A stretch of 64,000 bases of DNA. It comes from Reichenbachiella sp. Its GTDB lineage: Bacteria; Bacteroidota; Bacteroidia; Cytophagales; Cyclobacteriaceae. This document shows, one piece after another, positions 51,841 through 61,619 of this stretch. The DNA is taken from positions 2,094,001 to 2,158,000 of the forward strand of contig NZ_JAWPMM010000001.1 in assembly GCF_033344935.1 (NCBI RefSeq). The letters run 5' to 3'. Every line of letters starts with the position of its first letter. Position 1 is the stretch's first letter. Made by a program: the position numbers and the translations under genes. The notes under the pieces were generated by a model. The model was given only the letters and a program-made list of their open reading frames with translations. It was not told where the DNA came from and made no database searches.

Positions 51841-52629
51841 TTAGACGTAGTTTTTTACTTCTCCACCACCGAATAATACTGTGCCTTTGATTAGCAATTC
51901 TTTGGTAGCATCTGTTTTGTCTTCACTAGAAAATTTTCTACAGTCGCTAAATCCACCAAAGATAGAGGTGACTTCCAAGCGTACATTCCAATCTGAGGGA
52001 ACAATGAAGTTGGCACCTCCCATCAGTATCAAAACATCTATTTCTTGAGTGCCTTCAGCCAAATTACACTTGCTGAGGTCGTAAGTGCCTCCGCCCATCA
52101 GTGTGGTTACTTTTCCTCCTTGAAAGTTGTCGGAAGTGATAGACATATCTCCACCACCAAGCATGGCTGTGACGTTTATATGGTCGGCATCATTGGGAGG
52201 AGTTTTCTTCCCTATTTCATCGGCAACCTGATCAGCTGCATTTGTAAAAACATGAGCGGATACTATCGGACTTTTGCTTTTTCTGCTAAGTATGACCAAT
52301 CCAATCACTATCAAAAGAACGGGCCAAAAAAGCTTACGTGTATCGTACCAATGCCAGTCGAATTCATAAGACAAGACATCGGACATGATAAAGAAACCGC
52401 CTACTGCCATCAGTATGATGCCAGGGCTTTTATTTTCTTTGGATGAAAGGAATATTGCTCCGATAATAATCATGATTCCTTTCCAATTGAATAGGTAGTA
52501 AGAGATTTCGTAAGGAATCAAGTCCAAATTGTCAAGTAGAAATAGTGTGCCTAATGCGATGAGTATGAGGCCTACTGCTCCTGATCGAGAACCAGATGAT
52601 GGTGTTTTTTGTGATGTACGTTTTGACAT
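51841..52629 (-). CDS. LiaF-like membrane protein (second paralog)
   Basis: 262 residues, about four transmembrane helices to about 125, and a C-terminal beta-solenoid with TLMGGGTYDLS, LILMGGANFIVPSDW and VLFGGGEVKNYV. It has a longer charged linker than its neighbour. It is followed by an intrinsic terminator, so it can be expressed in excess of the downstream LiaF-like/LytS/LytTR genes. Envelope-stress control is inferred from the family and neighbours. Confidence 0.85.
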   Translation of the reverse strand: MSKRTSQKTPSSGSRSGAVGLILIALGTLFLLDNLDLIPYEISYYLFNWKGIMIIIGAIFLSSKENKSPGIILMAVGGFFIMSDVLSYEFDWHWYDTRKLFWPVLLIVIGLVILSRKSKSPIVSAHVFTNAADQVADEIGKKTPPNDADHINVTAMLGGGDMSITSDNFQGGKVTTLMGGGTYDLSKCNLAEGTQEIDVLILMGGANFIVPSDWNVRLEVTSIFGGFSDCRKFSSEDKTDATKELLIKGTVLFGGGEVKNYV

Positions 52630-52824
52630 GGTTTTATGAGTTATTGATTACGATACAATATTACGCCTTCGTCTATGGCTGGGGCATATTGAATCGGCCA
52701 ACCCGGTGATAAAATAGGTAAAACCGGAGCTACACTGTGTTAATATATTATTCTTCCAGGGTTAGACTACCTTAAGGGAAATAGCTATACAGGCTGTTTC
52801 CATCAAAACCAAAAACTCAAAAGC

Positions 52825-53349
52825 ATGAAACGAATTTATTTATTGACGCTGGCCATAAGTTTGGCAGTGACGAACCTTCAAGCACAAAACGAGGGACTAA
52901 AAAAGTTAGATTTTTTTATTGGAGAATGGGAGCTGACTACAAAAGCGAGTCGTCCAGATGGATCTGTGATGATGGGTAAGGCCCGGACAAAGGCCTATTA
53001 CATATTAGATCAAACGGCGATTCAAGATGATTTTTTTGCTTTGGATCCAAATGATAATATTGTTTTCAGAGGAACCAGTATTCGCAGCTATAATCGACAG
53101 TCAGGTAAGTATCAAATCGTTTGGGTAATGCCGGGTGTCAATGGTATTACTGATATTTCTGGTGTGATGTCCAATGGGAAGCTCGTGACCACGGGAAAGG
53201 GCTATGATGGTAACGGTGAATTTCTTGAACGATTCGAATATTACAATATCAAGCCGGATAGCTACTCATTTAAGATGGACCGGTCGTATGATGGAGGAAA
53301 GACCTGGCTAGTCAATTTCTCGAGTTTTGACGCAAAAAAAGTGAAGTAG
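52825..53349 (+). CDS. Secreted DUF1579-like/lipocalin-type protein
   Basis: 174 residues with a signal peptide (KRIYLLTLAISLAVTNLQAQ). LDFFIGEWELTTKA is the typical first strand of small calycin-like domains such as DUF1579, followed by regular beta strands (TSIRSYNRQSGKYQIVWV, FERFEYYNIKPDSYSFKMDRS). A ligand-binding role is expected, ligand unknown. Single gene; its stop lies inside a hairpin terminator. Confidence 0.75.
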   Translation: MKRIYLLTLAISLAVTNLQAQNEGLKKLDFFIGEWELTTKASRPDGSVMMGKARTKAYYILDQTAIQDDFFALDPNDNIVFRGTSIRSYNRQSGKYQIVWVMPGVNGITDISGVMSNGKLVTTGKGYDGNGEFLERFEYYNIKPDSYSFKMDRSYDGGKTWLVNFSSFDAKKVK

Positions 53350-53375
53350 TCGAAACCACTTCACTTATACCTTTT
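53339..53375. terminator. Bidirectional terminator
   Basis: AAGTGAAGT (53339-53347) pairs with ACTTCACTT (53358-53366); a T-run follows at 53371-53375 and an A-run precedes it, so it can stop transcription on both strands. It contains the stop codon of the plus-strand gene and lies 30 bp after the minus-strand YfiR gene. Confidence 0.7.
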
Positions 53376-53395
53376 TCTATTTGCTATTTGTCTTC

Positions 53396-53881
53396 TTAGA
53401 GTGATTCGCCTAGAGAAGCCAATCTTTTGCTTGGAATCATTCCTTTGATAGAGATGGACTGCTCATTCATAACGTATTTAAGCTTTCCTTCTGAGATGTA
53501 GATCACGGCGTTAGCACCTTTTTGGATGTGATCTTTGTCTTCACTGACCAGTAAGACACTTTTTTCGTACAAACTAGCGTACAGTGGTTTTATCAAACCA
53601 CCCTGTGCTTTAGATAGATAGACCAAATGACATTTTTCAGCATCGCTGGTGTTGTTCAATTTGACTACCTCCAAGTTGTCTTTGCGTGAAGCAAATCGAA
53701 CCAATTCTGCGTAAATAGGGGAATTTCCCATTACACCAACCTTAATCACAGAAGGGTTGTTAGGCCATACGATGTATTCCGTGAATTTGTAAACAAGCAA
53801 AGCCTTGAATTTATCCGATTCATCCGAAAATGCGGAGAAGCTCAAAGTCATGCATAGTGCTGCTACTACAAATGATCTCAT
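53396..53881 (-). CDS. YfiR family protein (DUF4154), second copy
   Basis: 161 residues with a signal peptide (SFVVAALCMTLSFSAFS). SDKFKALLVYKFTEYIVWPN opens the YfiR domain; GVMGNSPIYAEL and the C-terminal LKYVMNEQSISIKGMIPSKRLASLG match the sibling encoded at 57160. YfiR in Pseudomonas binds the periplasmic domain of the cyclase YfiN. Here it could bind the methyl-accepting protein encoded at 57688. It lies outside the TonB-receptor operon, past a GNAT gene and a terminator. Confidence 0.85.
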   Translation of the reverse strand: MRSFVVAALCMTLSFSAFSDESDKFKALLVYKFTEYIVWPNNPSVIKVGVMGNSPIYAELVRFASRKDNLEVVKLNNTSDAEKCHLVYLSKAQGGLIKPLYASLYEKSVLLVSEDKDHIQKGANAVIYISEGKLKYVMNEQSISIKGMIPSKRLASLGESL

Positions 53882-54005
53882 TTTTAAGTTTTTAAGTGGA
53901 TGTAAGCCATCGATTTATTTACCAATTCCTACAATGCAAAGGTGACTATAAGTGGAATCCCTATCAATAGAGTATTCTCTGAATTTTGTAGGGTATATGC
54001 GTAAT

Positions 54006-54587
54006 TTACTTACTACGCATAAACCAAAGCGTAATACCCTCACTTGTGTAATCCCAGGTGTGGTAGACCTCAAACCCAAACCTTTCATACACCCTCTTGT
54101 TCTTGGCTATGGAGGTTTCTAGATAAATGGGAAGATTCTGTTTCTCTGCCTCATCAAATACCGCTTTTTGTAGCTCGTAGGCGGCTCCTTTTCCTTTGCC
54201 TTCATCGCTCACCCCAAAAAACCAGAAATACATGAAATCACCCGATTGCGGTCGTTGTTTTTTTACGTAGCTATCTCTTTTTAGTACTTTGAATATTCTT
54301 TCTATTCCAATAGCTGTAAATGCCAACACCAATTGGTTCCAGTAGTCTTTCAGGTTTTCCTTATGACTATTGAATCTATAGCAGACGGCTACACCCGTTC
54401 GGTCTGAGGATAAAAAAATAGCGTTTCTTCTGAGGGCCGTTCTAAAAACATACCGTGCCAGCCATCTCATCCGCTGTGGTTCTTTCTTGTCGTTTTTAAT
54501 AACGGAAAGAACACTGGGATTGTAGGGGAAGGATTCCGCGATGATATCAATGACTAATCCTTCGTCGGCTTTGGTGGCTTTTTGCAT
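54006..54587 (-). CDS. GNAT family N-acetyltransferase
   Basis: 193 residues from the ATG at 54587 (a TTG adds five codons). The acetyl-CoA loop is GVSDEGKGKGAAYELQKAVF, matching Q/RxxGxG/A as GKGKGA; strand 5 and the end PIYLETSIAKNKRVYERFGFEVYHTW are typical. Related proteins act on small amines; the substrate is unknown. Independent of its neighbours: a terminator precedes it. Confidence 0.83.
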   Translation of the reverse strand: MQKATKADEGLVIDIIAESFPYNPSVLSVIKNDKKEPQRMRWLARYVFRTALRRNAIFLSSDRTGVAVCYRFNSHKENLKDYWNQLVLAFTAIGIERIFKVLKRDSYVKKQRPQSGDFMYFWFFGVSDEGKGKGAAYELQKAVFDEAEKQNLPIYLETSIAKNKRVYERFGFEVYHTWDYTSEGITLWFMRSK

Positions 54588-54639
54588 AGGTGATCTGATC
54601 AAAGCGCTAAAATAGTAGTAAGTGTTGGAATGAAAAATA

Positions 54640-54671
54640 AAAAGCCATTCCTATAAACTGGAATGGCTTTT
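54640..54671 (-). terminator. Intrinsic terminator after the TonB receptor gene
   Basis: Perfect 12-bp arms AAAAGCCATTCC / GGAATGGCTTTT with an 8-base loop, followed on the minus strand by TTTTTATTTTT. It ends the MCP-YfiR-receptor transcript. Confidence 0.85.
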
Positions 54672-54713
54672 ACCCCTCAATTCTTCCCACAATATTTTAC
54701 ATCGGGTGGAGGA

Positions 54714-57080
54714 TTAAAACTTATAGTTGAGTCCTACTCCGAACATTCTTCCGATTCGTGAACGTGTCACATTAAACACTGGTCTCGCATTGGCTTCAAT
54801 GCCTTCATTGAAAATGTCATTTCCAAATACATAGCCCGTGAGATCACCATCCAACCATTTCTTTTCCACTCTTACATTGATGATGGTACGGTCATTGTCT
54901 GGCGCTACCGCTACTGTGTTTGCTTCTGGAAGCGCAATATTTTCAAATCGCTCTTGAGCCGTTAAATAGTTGCCCTGAGTATTGAATGTAGTGCCATATA
55001 TCATACTCATGCTGAAGTTGATTTGCCTTGGCAGATCAAAATCCCCTTTGAATCTGAAAACATGTGATGGAACTTTTGAAACCTCGGGCGTCATATCCTT
55101 GTCAGTTACAATGGCTGGATCGTTGACATCGAAATCTGGATTCTCTTGAAGCTCCCATGTTGATTTTAAATAGGAGTGGGTTAACTCAAAACTAACACCA
55201 TGAACGGGGATAATTTTCACAGTACTTTCTGTTCCTAAAGTAGTTCCTTGCACATAGTTTCCGTATAGATAATAGGTGGCCAATCGTCCTGGCTGAGTAG
55301 CTGATTCGCTATTCTGCTCAGCTGCTGCCTCCGGAGAAATACCTATTCCATCCTGAATACTCGTATAATAAAAGTTGGACTCAAATGTTAGCTGATTGTC
55401 AATATTAGCTCGAAACCCTGCTTCCCAAGTTCTGAAACGAGTAGGTACTGTGCTAGAGCCGTTTTTAACAGCTACGCTAGGATTGCTAGATATCAACCCT
55501 TGGGCAGTAGCATCAATAGTAGCTTGACCCGTCGGAGAGGCTATAAAGGCATCAGCTTGAGCCTGAGCAGTGGCATCATCTGCTCCGCCTGCAATTGTCG
55601 CATCGTATGCATTTTGGTAAACACCCTGAGTGGCTGCCTGTGTCCATGCTGCTTCTGACGGAGTTTGGAACAAAAACAAATCAATATTTGTGTTGTTGAA
55701 ACCTGGTGTACTGAAGGACTGAGTGAAACCTCCCCATAGCGTGAGGTTTTCTGTAGGAATATAACTCACTTTGGCCATTGGAGACAAATAAAAGTCGTCG
55801 TTCACCAAAGAGTAGTTTTCAGCTTTGATACCTACCAAGAAATTAAGTTTACCATCAGCCAATTTGATCTTGTCCTGGATGAAAGCTCCTTTCAAAGATT
55901 CGGTACTCTGAGGGTCTACATAATTGATAGCGCTAGTCGCATTGATGTCATGTACGTCGATTTTGTTGATTCTATAATTAAAACCTACACTCAAATCGTT
56001 CTTATCACCTAATGATAAGTTGTCCTGAACTTCTAAGTCATACGTGGAGTTGGAAATTTCGAAACCTCCGGAAAGTCTGTTGAAATCATTTTCCATGTTG
56101 GAAGATACTCTCACGAATAAACTGTGATTATCATTGAAACTATGGTCATATCTCAAGTTGCCTACAAAACGATTGGCACTTACATCCTTTTCAACTAAAA
56201 CATCATTGCCAGAGAAAGCAAAGTCATCACCGTAATAACTGCTGTAGTCAATTGTTTTGAGGGTGTTGTAATGTGTATTCAATGAAATGGCACCTTGTTC
56301 ACTCACCTTATACTTAGCTTTCATACCCAGACTAAACATGTCTATTTTCTCAAAATCTTCTGTGAATCGGCTATTGGCAACGACTTGATCTCCATTTTCA
56401 TCTTGACCGGCCAATGATTCCCATCCTTTGAAGAGTCTCATTTTCCCATAACCTGAGATGGAAAAATTGTCACTTAATGCGCCGCCAGCTCTCAAGCTAG
56501 TAGCAACATATCCAGCAGACCCACCTTCAGCCCTTGCATTGATTCCATCATAGTTGTCCGGAGTTTTAGTGAAAATATTCACAACGCCAGTAGCGGAATT
56601 GGCACCGTAGACAGTTCCTCCAGATCCGCGAATCACTTCGATTCTGTCAATTTCATCCAGAGGGATATCGAAGTTTCGGAATGAAAAGGATGAAGACATC
56701 AAATCCTGAATAGGAGTGCCATCTAGTAGATAAAGAACGGTTCCTGTTAATCCATTAGTTACTTGTGAGTATCTGACGTTAGATTCAGCATTTGAATATT
56801 CGTCTTGCACGCCCCAGTAACCTGGAACTAATCTTAATACTTCGTGTAGGGTAGTGGCACCTGAGTGCTCAATATCCTTGGAAGTCACCACATAAATAGA
56901 AGAAGAAACGTCTTGTAGTCTTTCAGCTTTCTTAGAAACCGAAGTAATCTCAAGATTCATTAAATCTTCCAACGACATGTCAAACATGTTTTCGTCAATG
57001 TCCTGAGCAAAAAGGCTCGGGCTCATTATCATACACATACATAGTGTGTAGTAGGATAAAATGATTTTAAAATGCTTCAT
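54714..57080 (-). CDS. TonB-dependent receptor
   Basis: 788-residue outer-membrane gated channel. Signal peptide at about 1-25; then MSLEDLMNLEITSVSKKAERLQDVSSSIYVVTSKDI, the plug entry used by receptors that pair with YfiR genes; plug domain to about 170 (IDRIEVIRGSGGTVYGANSATGVVNIFTK), and the barrel ending GVGLNYKF. There is no carboxypeptidase-like N-terminal domain, so it is not a SusC type. Residues about 475-540 form an Ala/Thr-rich extracellular stretch with little structure. It is the last gene before a strong terminator, in line with MCP and YfiR genes. Substrate unknown. Confidence 0.92.
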   Translation of the reverse strand: MKHFKIILSYYTLCMCMIMSPSLFAQDIDENMFDMSLEDLMNLEITSVSKKAERLQDVSSSIYVVTSKDIEHSGATTLHEVLRLVPGYWGVQDEYSNAESNVRYSQVTNGLTGTVLYLLDGTPIQDLMSSSFSFRNFDIPLDEIDRIEVIRGSGGTVYGANSATGVVNIFTKTPDNYDGINARAEGGSAGYVATSLRAGGALSDNFSISGYGKMRLFKGWESLAGQDENGDQVVANSRFTEDFEKIDMFSLGMKAKYKVSEQGAISLNTHYNTLKTIDYSSYYGDDFAFSGNDVLVEKDVSANRFVGNLRYDHSFNDNHSLFVRVSSNMENDFNRLSGGFEISNSTYDLEVQDNLSLGDKNDLSVGFNYRINKIDVHDINATSAINYVDPQSTESLKGAFIQDKIKLADGKLNFLVGIKAENYSLVNDDFYLSPMAKVSYIPTENLTLWGGFTQSFSTPGFNNTNIDLFLFQTPSEAAWTQAATQGVYQNAYDATIAGGADDATAQAQADAFIASPTGQATIDATAQGLISSNPSVAVKNGSSTVPTRFRTWEAGFRANIDNQLTFESNFYYTSIQDGIGISPEAAAEQNSESATQPGRLATYYLYGNYVQGTTLGTESTVKIIPVHGVSFELTHSYLKSTWELQENPDFDVNDPAIVTDKDMTPEVSKVPSHVFRFKGDFDLPRQINFSMSMIYGTTFNTQGNYLTAQERFENIALPEANTVAVAPDNDRTIINVRVEKKWLDGDLTGYVFGNDIFNEGIEANARPVFNVTRSRIGRMFGVGLNYKF

Positions 57081-57159
57081 ATTGTTTTGTTTAGGGCGTA
57101 TTCTCTCGTGCCATCTTCCGATGGCCTGAAATTCGCCTGAATTAAAGGTTTTTCTTGAG

Positions 57160-57657
57160 TTAGATTGGTTTGCCTAGTGCCAGTAATTTGGAACTAGGGA
57201 TCATTTTTTTGTTTCTGATACTTTTCTCGTCTATGAGAAACCTGAGTTTACCACTTTCAAGATAGAACCCTATGTCAGAGCCCTTTCCTGTAAGATCACT
57301 GTTTTCCGATACGACTAAAACGCTCCTGCTTCCAATGGCCGAATTGTATGCGCTTAATTCGGAATTTTCGGAATTTGGAAGAAAAATAATGTCGCATTTC
57401 CCAGCGTCATTTGGGCCGGTAATATCTAATACCGTCATGTTGCCTTTGGATGCGGCAAAATTGGATAGCTCTTTTGATACTCCAGATTTGCCTGCAACAC
57501 CGACTGTCACATTCTTTTTGCCTGATGGCCATTCTATGTATTCGGCAAACTTGTAAATGAAAAGTGCTTTGAATTTACTTTCCTGAGCTTGACTTTGATG
57601 GGAGAGTCCCAACGTCAGGAATAGTGCTAATCCAAATATGATTTTATTTTGCTTCAT
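57160..57657 (-). CDS. YfiR family protein (DUF4154), first copy
   Basis: 165 residues with a clear signal peptide (MKQNKIIFGLALFLTLGLSHQSQAQ). SKFKALFIYKFAEYIEWPSGKK, GVAGKSGVSKEL and LRFLIDEKSIRNKKMIPSSKLLALGKPI define the family. It lies 30 bp after the MCP gene and 79 bp before the TonB receptor gene, so the three are co-transcribed. It is probably a periplasmic signal partner of the MCP and perhaps of the receptor. Confidence 0.88.
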   Translation of the reverse strand: MKQNKIIFGLALFLTLGLSHQSQAQESKFKALFIYKFAEYIEWPSGKKNVTVGVAGKSGVSKELSNFAASKGNMTVLDITGPNDAGKCDIIFLPNSENSELSAYNSAIGSRSVLVVSENSDLTGKGSDIGFYLESGKLRFLIDEKSIRNKKMIPSSKLLALGKPI

Positions 57658-57687
57658 AAAGTTTTGATTTGAGTCAGTTCTTTTTGA

Positions 57688-59847
57688 TTAGTTATTTTCT
57701 TTTTTCGCCAATTTGAATTTACTCATGCTGTCTTTCAGTCCGGTCGCTACATGAGTCAATTGTTCAGATTTTTGGCTGTAATTTTCCATTCCGGAAGATA
57801 ATTCCGTTGCCGAACTTGCCACTTCTTCCGTACCTGCTGCTGTTTGTTCTGCAATTACCACGACTGATTCGGTGATGGAAACCACCTTGCCAATATCTGT
57901 TTGTTGTGTTTGAGTTGCATTTACAATTTCCTCTGAATAGGATAAGGTTCGGGTGGTAGAGTCTGCAATTTCTTTAAATACTTCAGAGGCTTCTGTTGAT
58001 GCTCGACCACCCACTTTAACACTCTGATTCATCGTTTCCATCACTTGTGCTGCTTGCTCAGTATCCTTCTGTACATCTGCTACCAAGGTTTCAATTTCTC
58101 TTGCTGAGCTCCGAGAATCTTCAGCTAGTTTTCTAATTTCTTCTGCTACTACAGCAAATCCTCTTCCAGCATCACCGGCCTGAGCCGCTTCTATCGCCGC
58201 GTTCAGAGCCAAAAGGTTTGTTTGAGAAGCGATTTCTGTAATTACCCCAAGTACTCTTGTGATCTCTTCAGATCGTTGAGTAAGCACTTTGATAGAGTCA
58301 TTAGTTTTTACGGAGTAGACCGCTATTTCTTCCATACTGGTAGCCACGTTGTCCACCATTTCTTTACCTTTTTTGCTACTGTCAACACCGGATTTAGCTG
58401 CCTCATTAATATTGGCGGCTTTGCTACCCATTTCATTGGATGAATTTCTAATACCTTCTACCAAGTTGGAAGCTTCATCCACTTTCACTACTTGATTCTG
58501 TGCGCCAGTGCTCATTTGTCCAATAGCGGAAGCTATTTCTCCTGTGTTGGCTGACATTTCTTCACTAGCATTGAGCATTTCAGTAGAGGCTTCTTCTACT
58601 ACAATCGCACTATCCGTAATTTGAACCAAGAGATCGTTCAGGTTAGAAGTGGCCTTGTTCAAGTTGCTAACCAAAGTGTAAATGTCTCCTTTAGAATCTA
58701 ACTGGTACTTATGAGTCAAGTCTCCATCGGCCAGAGCAGTAACAATTTTATTTACTTCGAGAATTGGGGTAGCAATAGAATGAAGCAAATGGTTGATGGC
58801 ATCGCTTAGTTGTAACCAGGCACCTGCTTTAGCGTCGGTAGAAATGCGAGTATCCAGTCTGCCTTCTTCTCCAGCTGCTTTCACTACTTCATTGGTCTCG
58901 TTAATTACCTCCTTAAGATTGGATCGCATGGATAACAAGGCATGTCCCAATACATCATTTTCACTAAGCGCCTGGAAATCTGCTTCTAAATTGCCTTTAC
59001 CAACTTCGCTGGCAAACTCAGATGAGGATCTAAATCCTTGAATAAGTGAATTAATACCGTGACTCATTTCGCCTATTTCATCATTGTTCATCACCGTAAT
59101 AGACTCTGGAATCACACCAAGACGTATTTGAGCGATTTTTTCTTGCAGGGCTTTAACAGGTTTTGTAATGTTTCTCGATAGCCATCCGGAAATAACCAAT
59201 CCAAATATGGCCCCGACTAACCCTAAGATGAATATGGCGAGACTTAAGTCGGAAAATGAATTTTCCATTTCAAGACTGATACTATTGGTTTCTGCTGATT
59301 TGGCTGCCATGGTAGCATCCAGCCTTTCTATTAATTCATCACAGATGGGGATAATATTGCCCTCTACTAGATCCTCACAAACAAAGAGCGTCATAGCATC
59401 CTCATAGGCCAATGCAGAATTAAGACTTTCCATGATGGTTTTCTGATCACTCAATATTGATTCAAAGGTTTCCAGAATTGATCCCATCACTTCCGCTTCT
59501 TCTGGGTGAGTAGTGGTAATGATAGTTTGTAATTTCTCTTTTAGTTCAGGATAAGTTTCTTGATGGATAACTCTCAGCTTTTCTTTATCCTTTTCATACC
59601 GGCTCACATATACCCAATTGGTCGAATATGCCTTACTGTCTTTGATAAGATTTCTGAAATCGCCGTAGGTATCTAGTGTTGGATAAACATCTTTAAAAAC
59701 TTTGTTCAGTAGATCAATACTGTTGTTTAGTGTACTATAAGTATATAGTCCATTCAAAGTGATCACTCCTATGAGGATATAAAAACTAAGTCGGATTTTT
59801 CTTCCGATAGTAAAATTGAATTTTATCAGATGCCTTAGCTCCATCAT
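57688..59847 (-). CDS. Methyl-accepting chemotaxis-type protein with HAMP domains
   Basis: 719 residues. TM1 at about 17-38, a periplasmic four-helix-bundle region to about 200, TM2 at about 203-222, HAMP (about 223-275), a second HAMP-like unit (about 355-410), and the long signalling coiled coil with the conserved tip [33 protein letters not shown]. No CheA, CheW or CheY gene is in the window. First gene of the operon with YfiR and the TonB receptor. On the minus strand TACTTTTG (59963-59956) matches the -7 box, with a weak TTG 21 bp upstream. Confidence 0.9.
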   Translation of the reverse strand: MMELRHLIKFNFTIGRKIRLSFYILIGVITLNGLYTYSTLNNSIDLLNKVFKDVYPTLDTYGDFRNLIKDSKAYSTNWVYVSRYEKDKEKLRVIHQETYPELKEKLQTIITTTHPEEAEVMGSILETFESILSDQKTIMESLNSALAYEDAMTLFVCEDLVEGNIIPICDELIERLDATMAAKSAETNSISLEMENSFSDLSLAIFILGLVGAIFGLVISGWLSRNITKPVKALQEKIAQIRLGVIPESITVMNNDEIGEMSHGINSLIQGFRSSSEFASEVGKGNLEADFQALSENDVLGHALLSMRSNLKEVINETNEVVKAAGEEGRLDTRISTDAKAGAWLQLSDAINHLLHSIATPILEVNKIVTALADGDLTHKYQLDSKGDIYTLVSNLNKATSNLNDLLVQITDSAIVVEEASTEMLNASEEMSANTGEIASAIGQMSTGAQNQVVKVDEASNLVEGIRNSSNEMGSKAANINEAAKSGVDSSKKGKEMVDNVATSMEEIAVYSVKTNDSIKVLTQRSEEITRVLGVITEIASQTNLLALNAAIEAAQAGDAGRGFAVVAEEIRKLAEDSRSSAREIETLVADVQKDTEQAAQVMETMNQSVKVGGRASTEASEVFKEIADSTTRTLSYSEEIVNATQTQQTDIGKVVSITESVVVIAEQTAAGTEEVASSATELSSGMENYSQKSEQLTHVATGLKDSMSKFKLAKKENN

Positions 59848-60204
59848 TATGTTGATTCTGTTATGTTCTGACTTTAATTTAATAAAATCAAAGCAAACTG
59901 AGTTTATAAATGTTAATTCTATTGGTCAAGAAATATTATCAGAATTAACTTTCTACAAAAGTACAGTGGTGAAGTTGTTTAAGACAATAAGCGGAACTAC
60001 TCAATTTTCGATTAGGAGAATATACGGATAGTTGTATGTTGGTACATATAGGTAAAATATTTGAATCTTTCAGAATAGCAGAGATAGGGGCGTATTTGGC
60101 CTAACTTCATGAAGTAGGGTTTGTAGTTATCCAATAATACCTTATAAAGGCTGAATTTCTAATGCTTGCGCATCGTGTATTAAAATAATGATTTCAATCA
60201 TGTC
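59848..60204. other. 357-bp gap between MCP and aldehyde dehydrogenase genes
   Basis: AT-rich, holding the likely MCP promoter near 59956-59987 and the 3' flank of the aldehyde dehydrogenase gene. No convincing gene, repeat or terminator seen. Confidence 0.4.
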
Positions 60205-61596
60205 TCACAAAACATGGCTTTTAATCACCATTAGTTTTTCTCTTGTCATGTCGTGCATCGAATGCGGGATGCTGCCTAATCCAAGACCAGAAGAGTCGCG
60301 TCCCCCAAATGGCATCCAATCCACCCTAAAGGCTGTATGATCGTTGACCATCACAGCCGTGGAATTGAGTTTTTTTACAGTGTCAAGGGCAATGTTGATA
60401 TCTTTGGTGAATACGGAAGATTGAAATGCAAATTCTAATGAGTTGGCTCTATCGATAGCTTCTTGTCGGTCAGTATAAGAATAGATACATACCACGGGGC
60501 CAAAGATTTCCTGCGAAGAAACCTTGCAGTCTTCCGAGGGATTAAGAATAATAGTCGGTTCGTAAAAGGTATCTGAAAGCTTTTGTCCGCCACAAATTAT
60601 TTTAGCTCCTTTGTCTTTAGCTTCAGTTACCCATTCGTGAACTCGGTCAACTTCTTTCGGTAGAATAAGAGGACCTACCTCGGTTTCTTTATCAAGTGGG
60701 TTGCCAGACACTAGCGCCCTCACCTGGGAGTCCATTTCTTCTACGATTTCATCTATAATAGATTCATGGGCATATATACGCTGTACTGATACACACACTT
60801 GTCCAGCGTGGTAGAAGCCTCCTTTGACTAAGGCAGGTATCATAGTTTTGATATCAGCATCTGGCTCTATGATGACAGGAGCCGCTCCGCCATGTTCGAG
60901 TGCGCAGCGGGTACCAGGAGCCAATTTAGATCTTAAGTACCAGCCAACTTTTGCAGATCCGATGAAAGAAAAGAAATTGACTTTTGGACTTGTAACTAAT
61001 TGTTCTGCCACCTCATTTTCACATGGCATGCAAGTACACCACCCTTTTGGGAGTCCGGCAGATTCAAATATTTCAACCAGCAGCAAGCAAGTCAGTGGAG
61101 TGGTTGGAGCTGGTTTGATTATGACAGGACTTCCCACTGCTATGGCCGGAATGGTCTGATGTATGATCAAATTAATCGGATGATTGAAGGCGCTAACTGA
61201 AGCCACTACACCAATGGGTTCCCGCATGGTATAGGCGATACGATTGGCTGATGAAGCCGTGTGTCCCATCGCAATTTCTTCTCCCTTCAGATGTCCCATG
61301 TTTTCGATGGCCAGTTTTACTCCATTGATGGCACGTTTCATTTCTACTTCAGTATCCATCCATGGCTTGCCACCTTCCATGGCGGAAACTTGAATGATTT
61401 CTTCTGAACGCTCTTCCATCAAGAAGGCAATGTTTTCAAGAATTTCAACTCTTTGATGTTTTGGAATCCATTGGGTCTGGTCTGAGAATAGCGCATGGGC
61501 TCGATCTATGGCTCCACTCATTTCTTTGCTTGTGGCTAGCGGTATTTCTTTAATCAATGATTGATCGAAAGGTGCGTAAACAGATAGTTTTGACAT
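60205..61596 (-). CDS. NAD(P)-dependent aldehyde dehydrogenase
   Basis: 463 residues of the ALDH superfamily. FNHP (Asn138), ALEHGGAAP (general-base Glu234; the common ELGG is EHGG here) and GQVCVSVQRIYAH (nucleophile Cys268) are in order, and EIFGPVVCIYSY follows near the C-terminus. The non-phosphorylating type is expected. It begins 23 bp after the acetolactate-synthase-like gene on the same strand, so the two probably serve one route that makes and then oxidises an aldehyde. Substrate unknown. Confidence 0.9.
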   Translation of the reverse strand: MSKLSVYAPFDQSLIKEIPLATSKEMSGAIDRAHALFSDQTQWIPKHQRVEILENIAFLMEERSEEIIQVSAMEGGKPWMDTEVEMKRAINGVKLAIENMGHLKGEEIAMGHTASSANRIAYTMREPIGVVASVSAFNHPINLIIHQTIPAIAVGSPVIIKPAPTTPLTCLLLVEIFESAGLPKGWCTCMPCENEVAEQLVTSPKVNFFSFIGSAKVGWYLRSKLAPGTRCALEHGGAAPVIIEPDADIKTMIPALVKGGFYHAGQVCVSVQRIYAHESIIDEIVEEMDSQVRALVSGNPLDKETEVGPLILPKEVDRVHEWVTEAKDKGAKIICGGQKLSDTFYEPTIILNPSEDCKVSSQEIFGPVVCIYSYTDRQEAIDRANSLEFAFQSSVFTKDINIALDTVKKLNSTAVMVNDHTAFRVDWMPFGGRDSSGLGLGSIPHSMHDMTREKLMVIKSHVL

Positions 61597-61619
61597 AGCA
61601 GTAATAAAGTTAATTAGGG

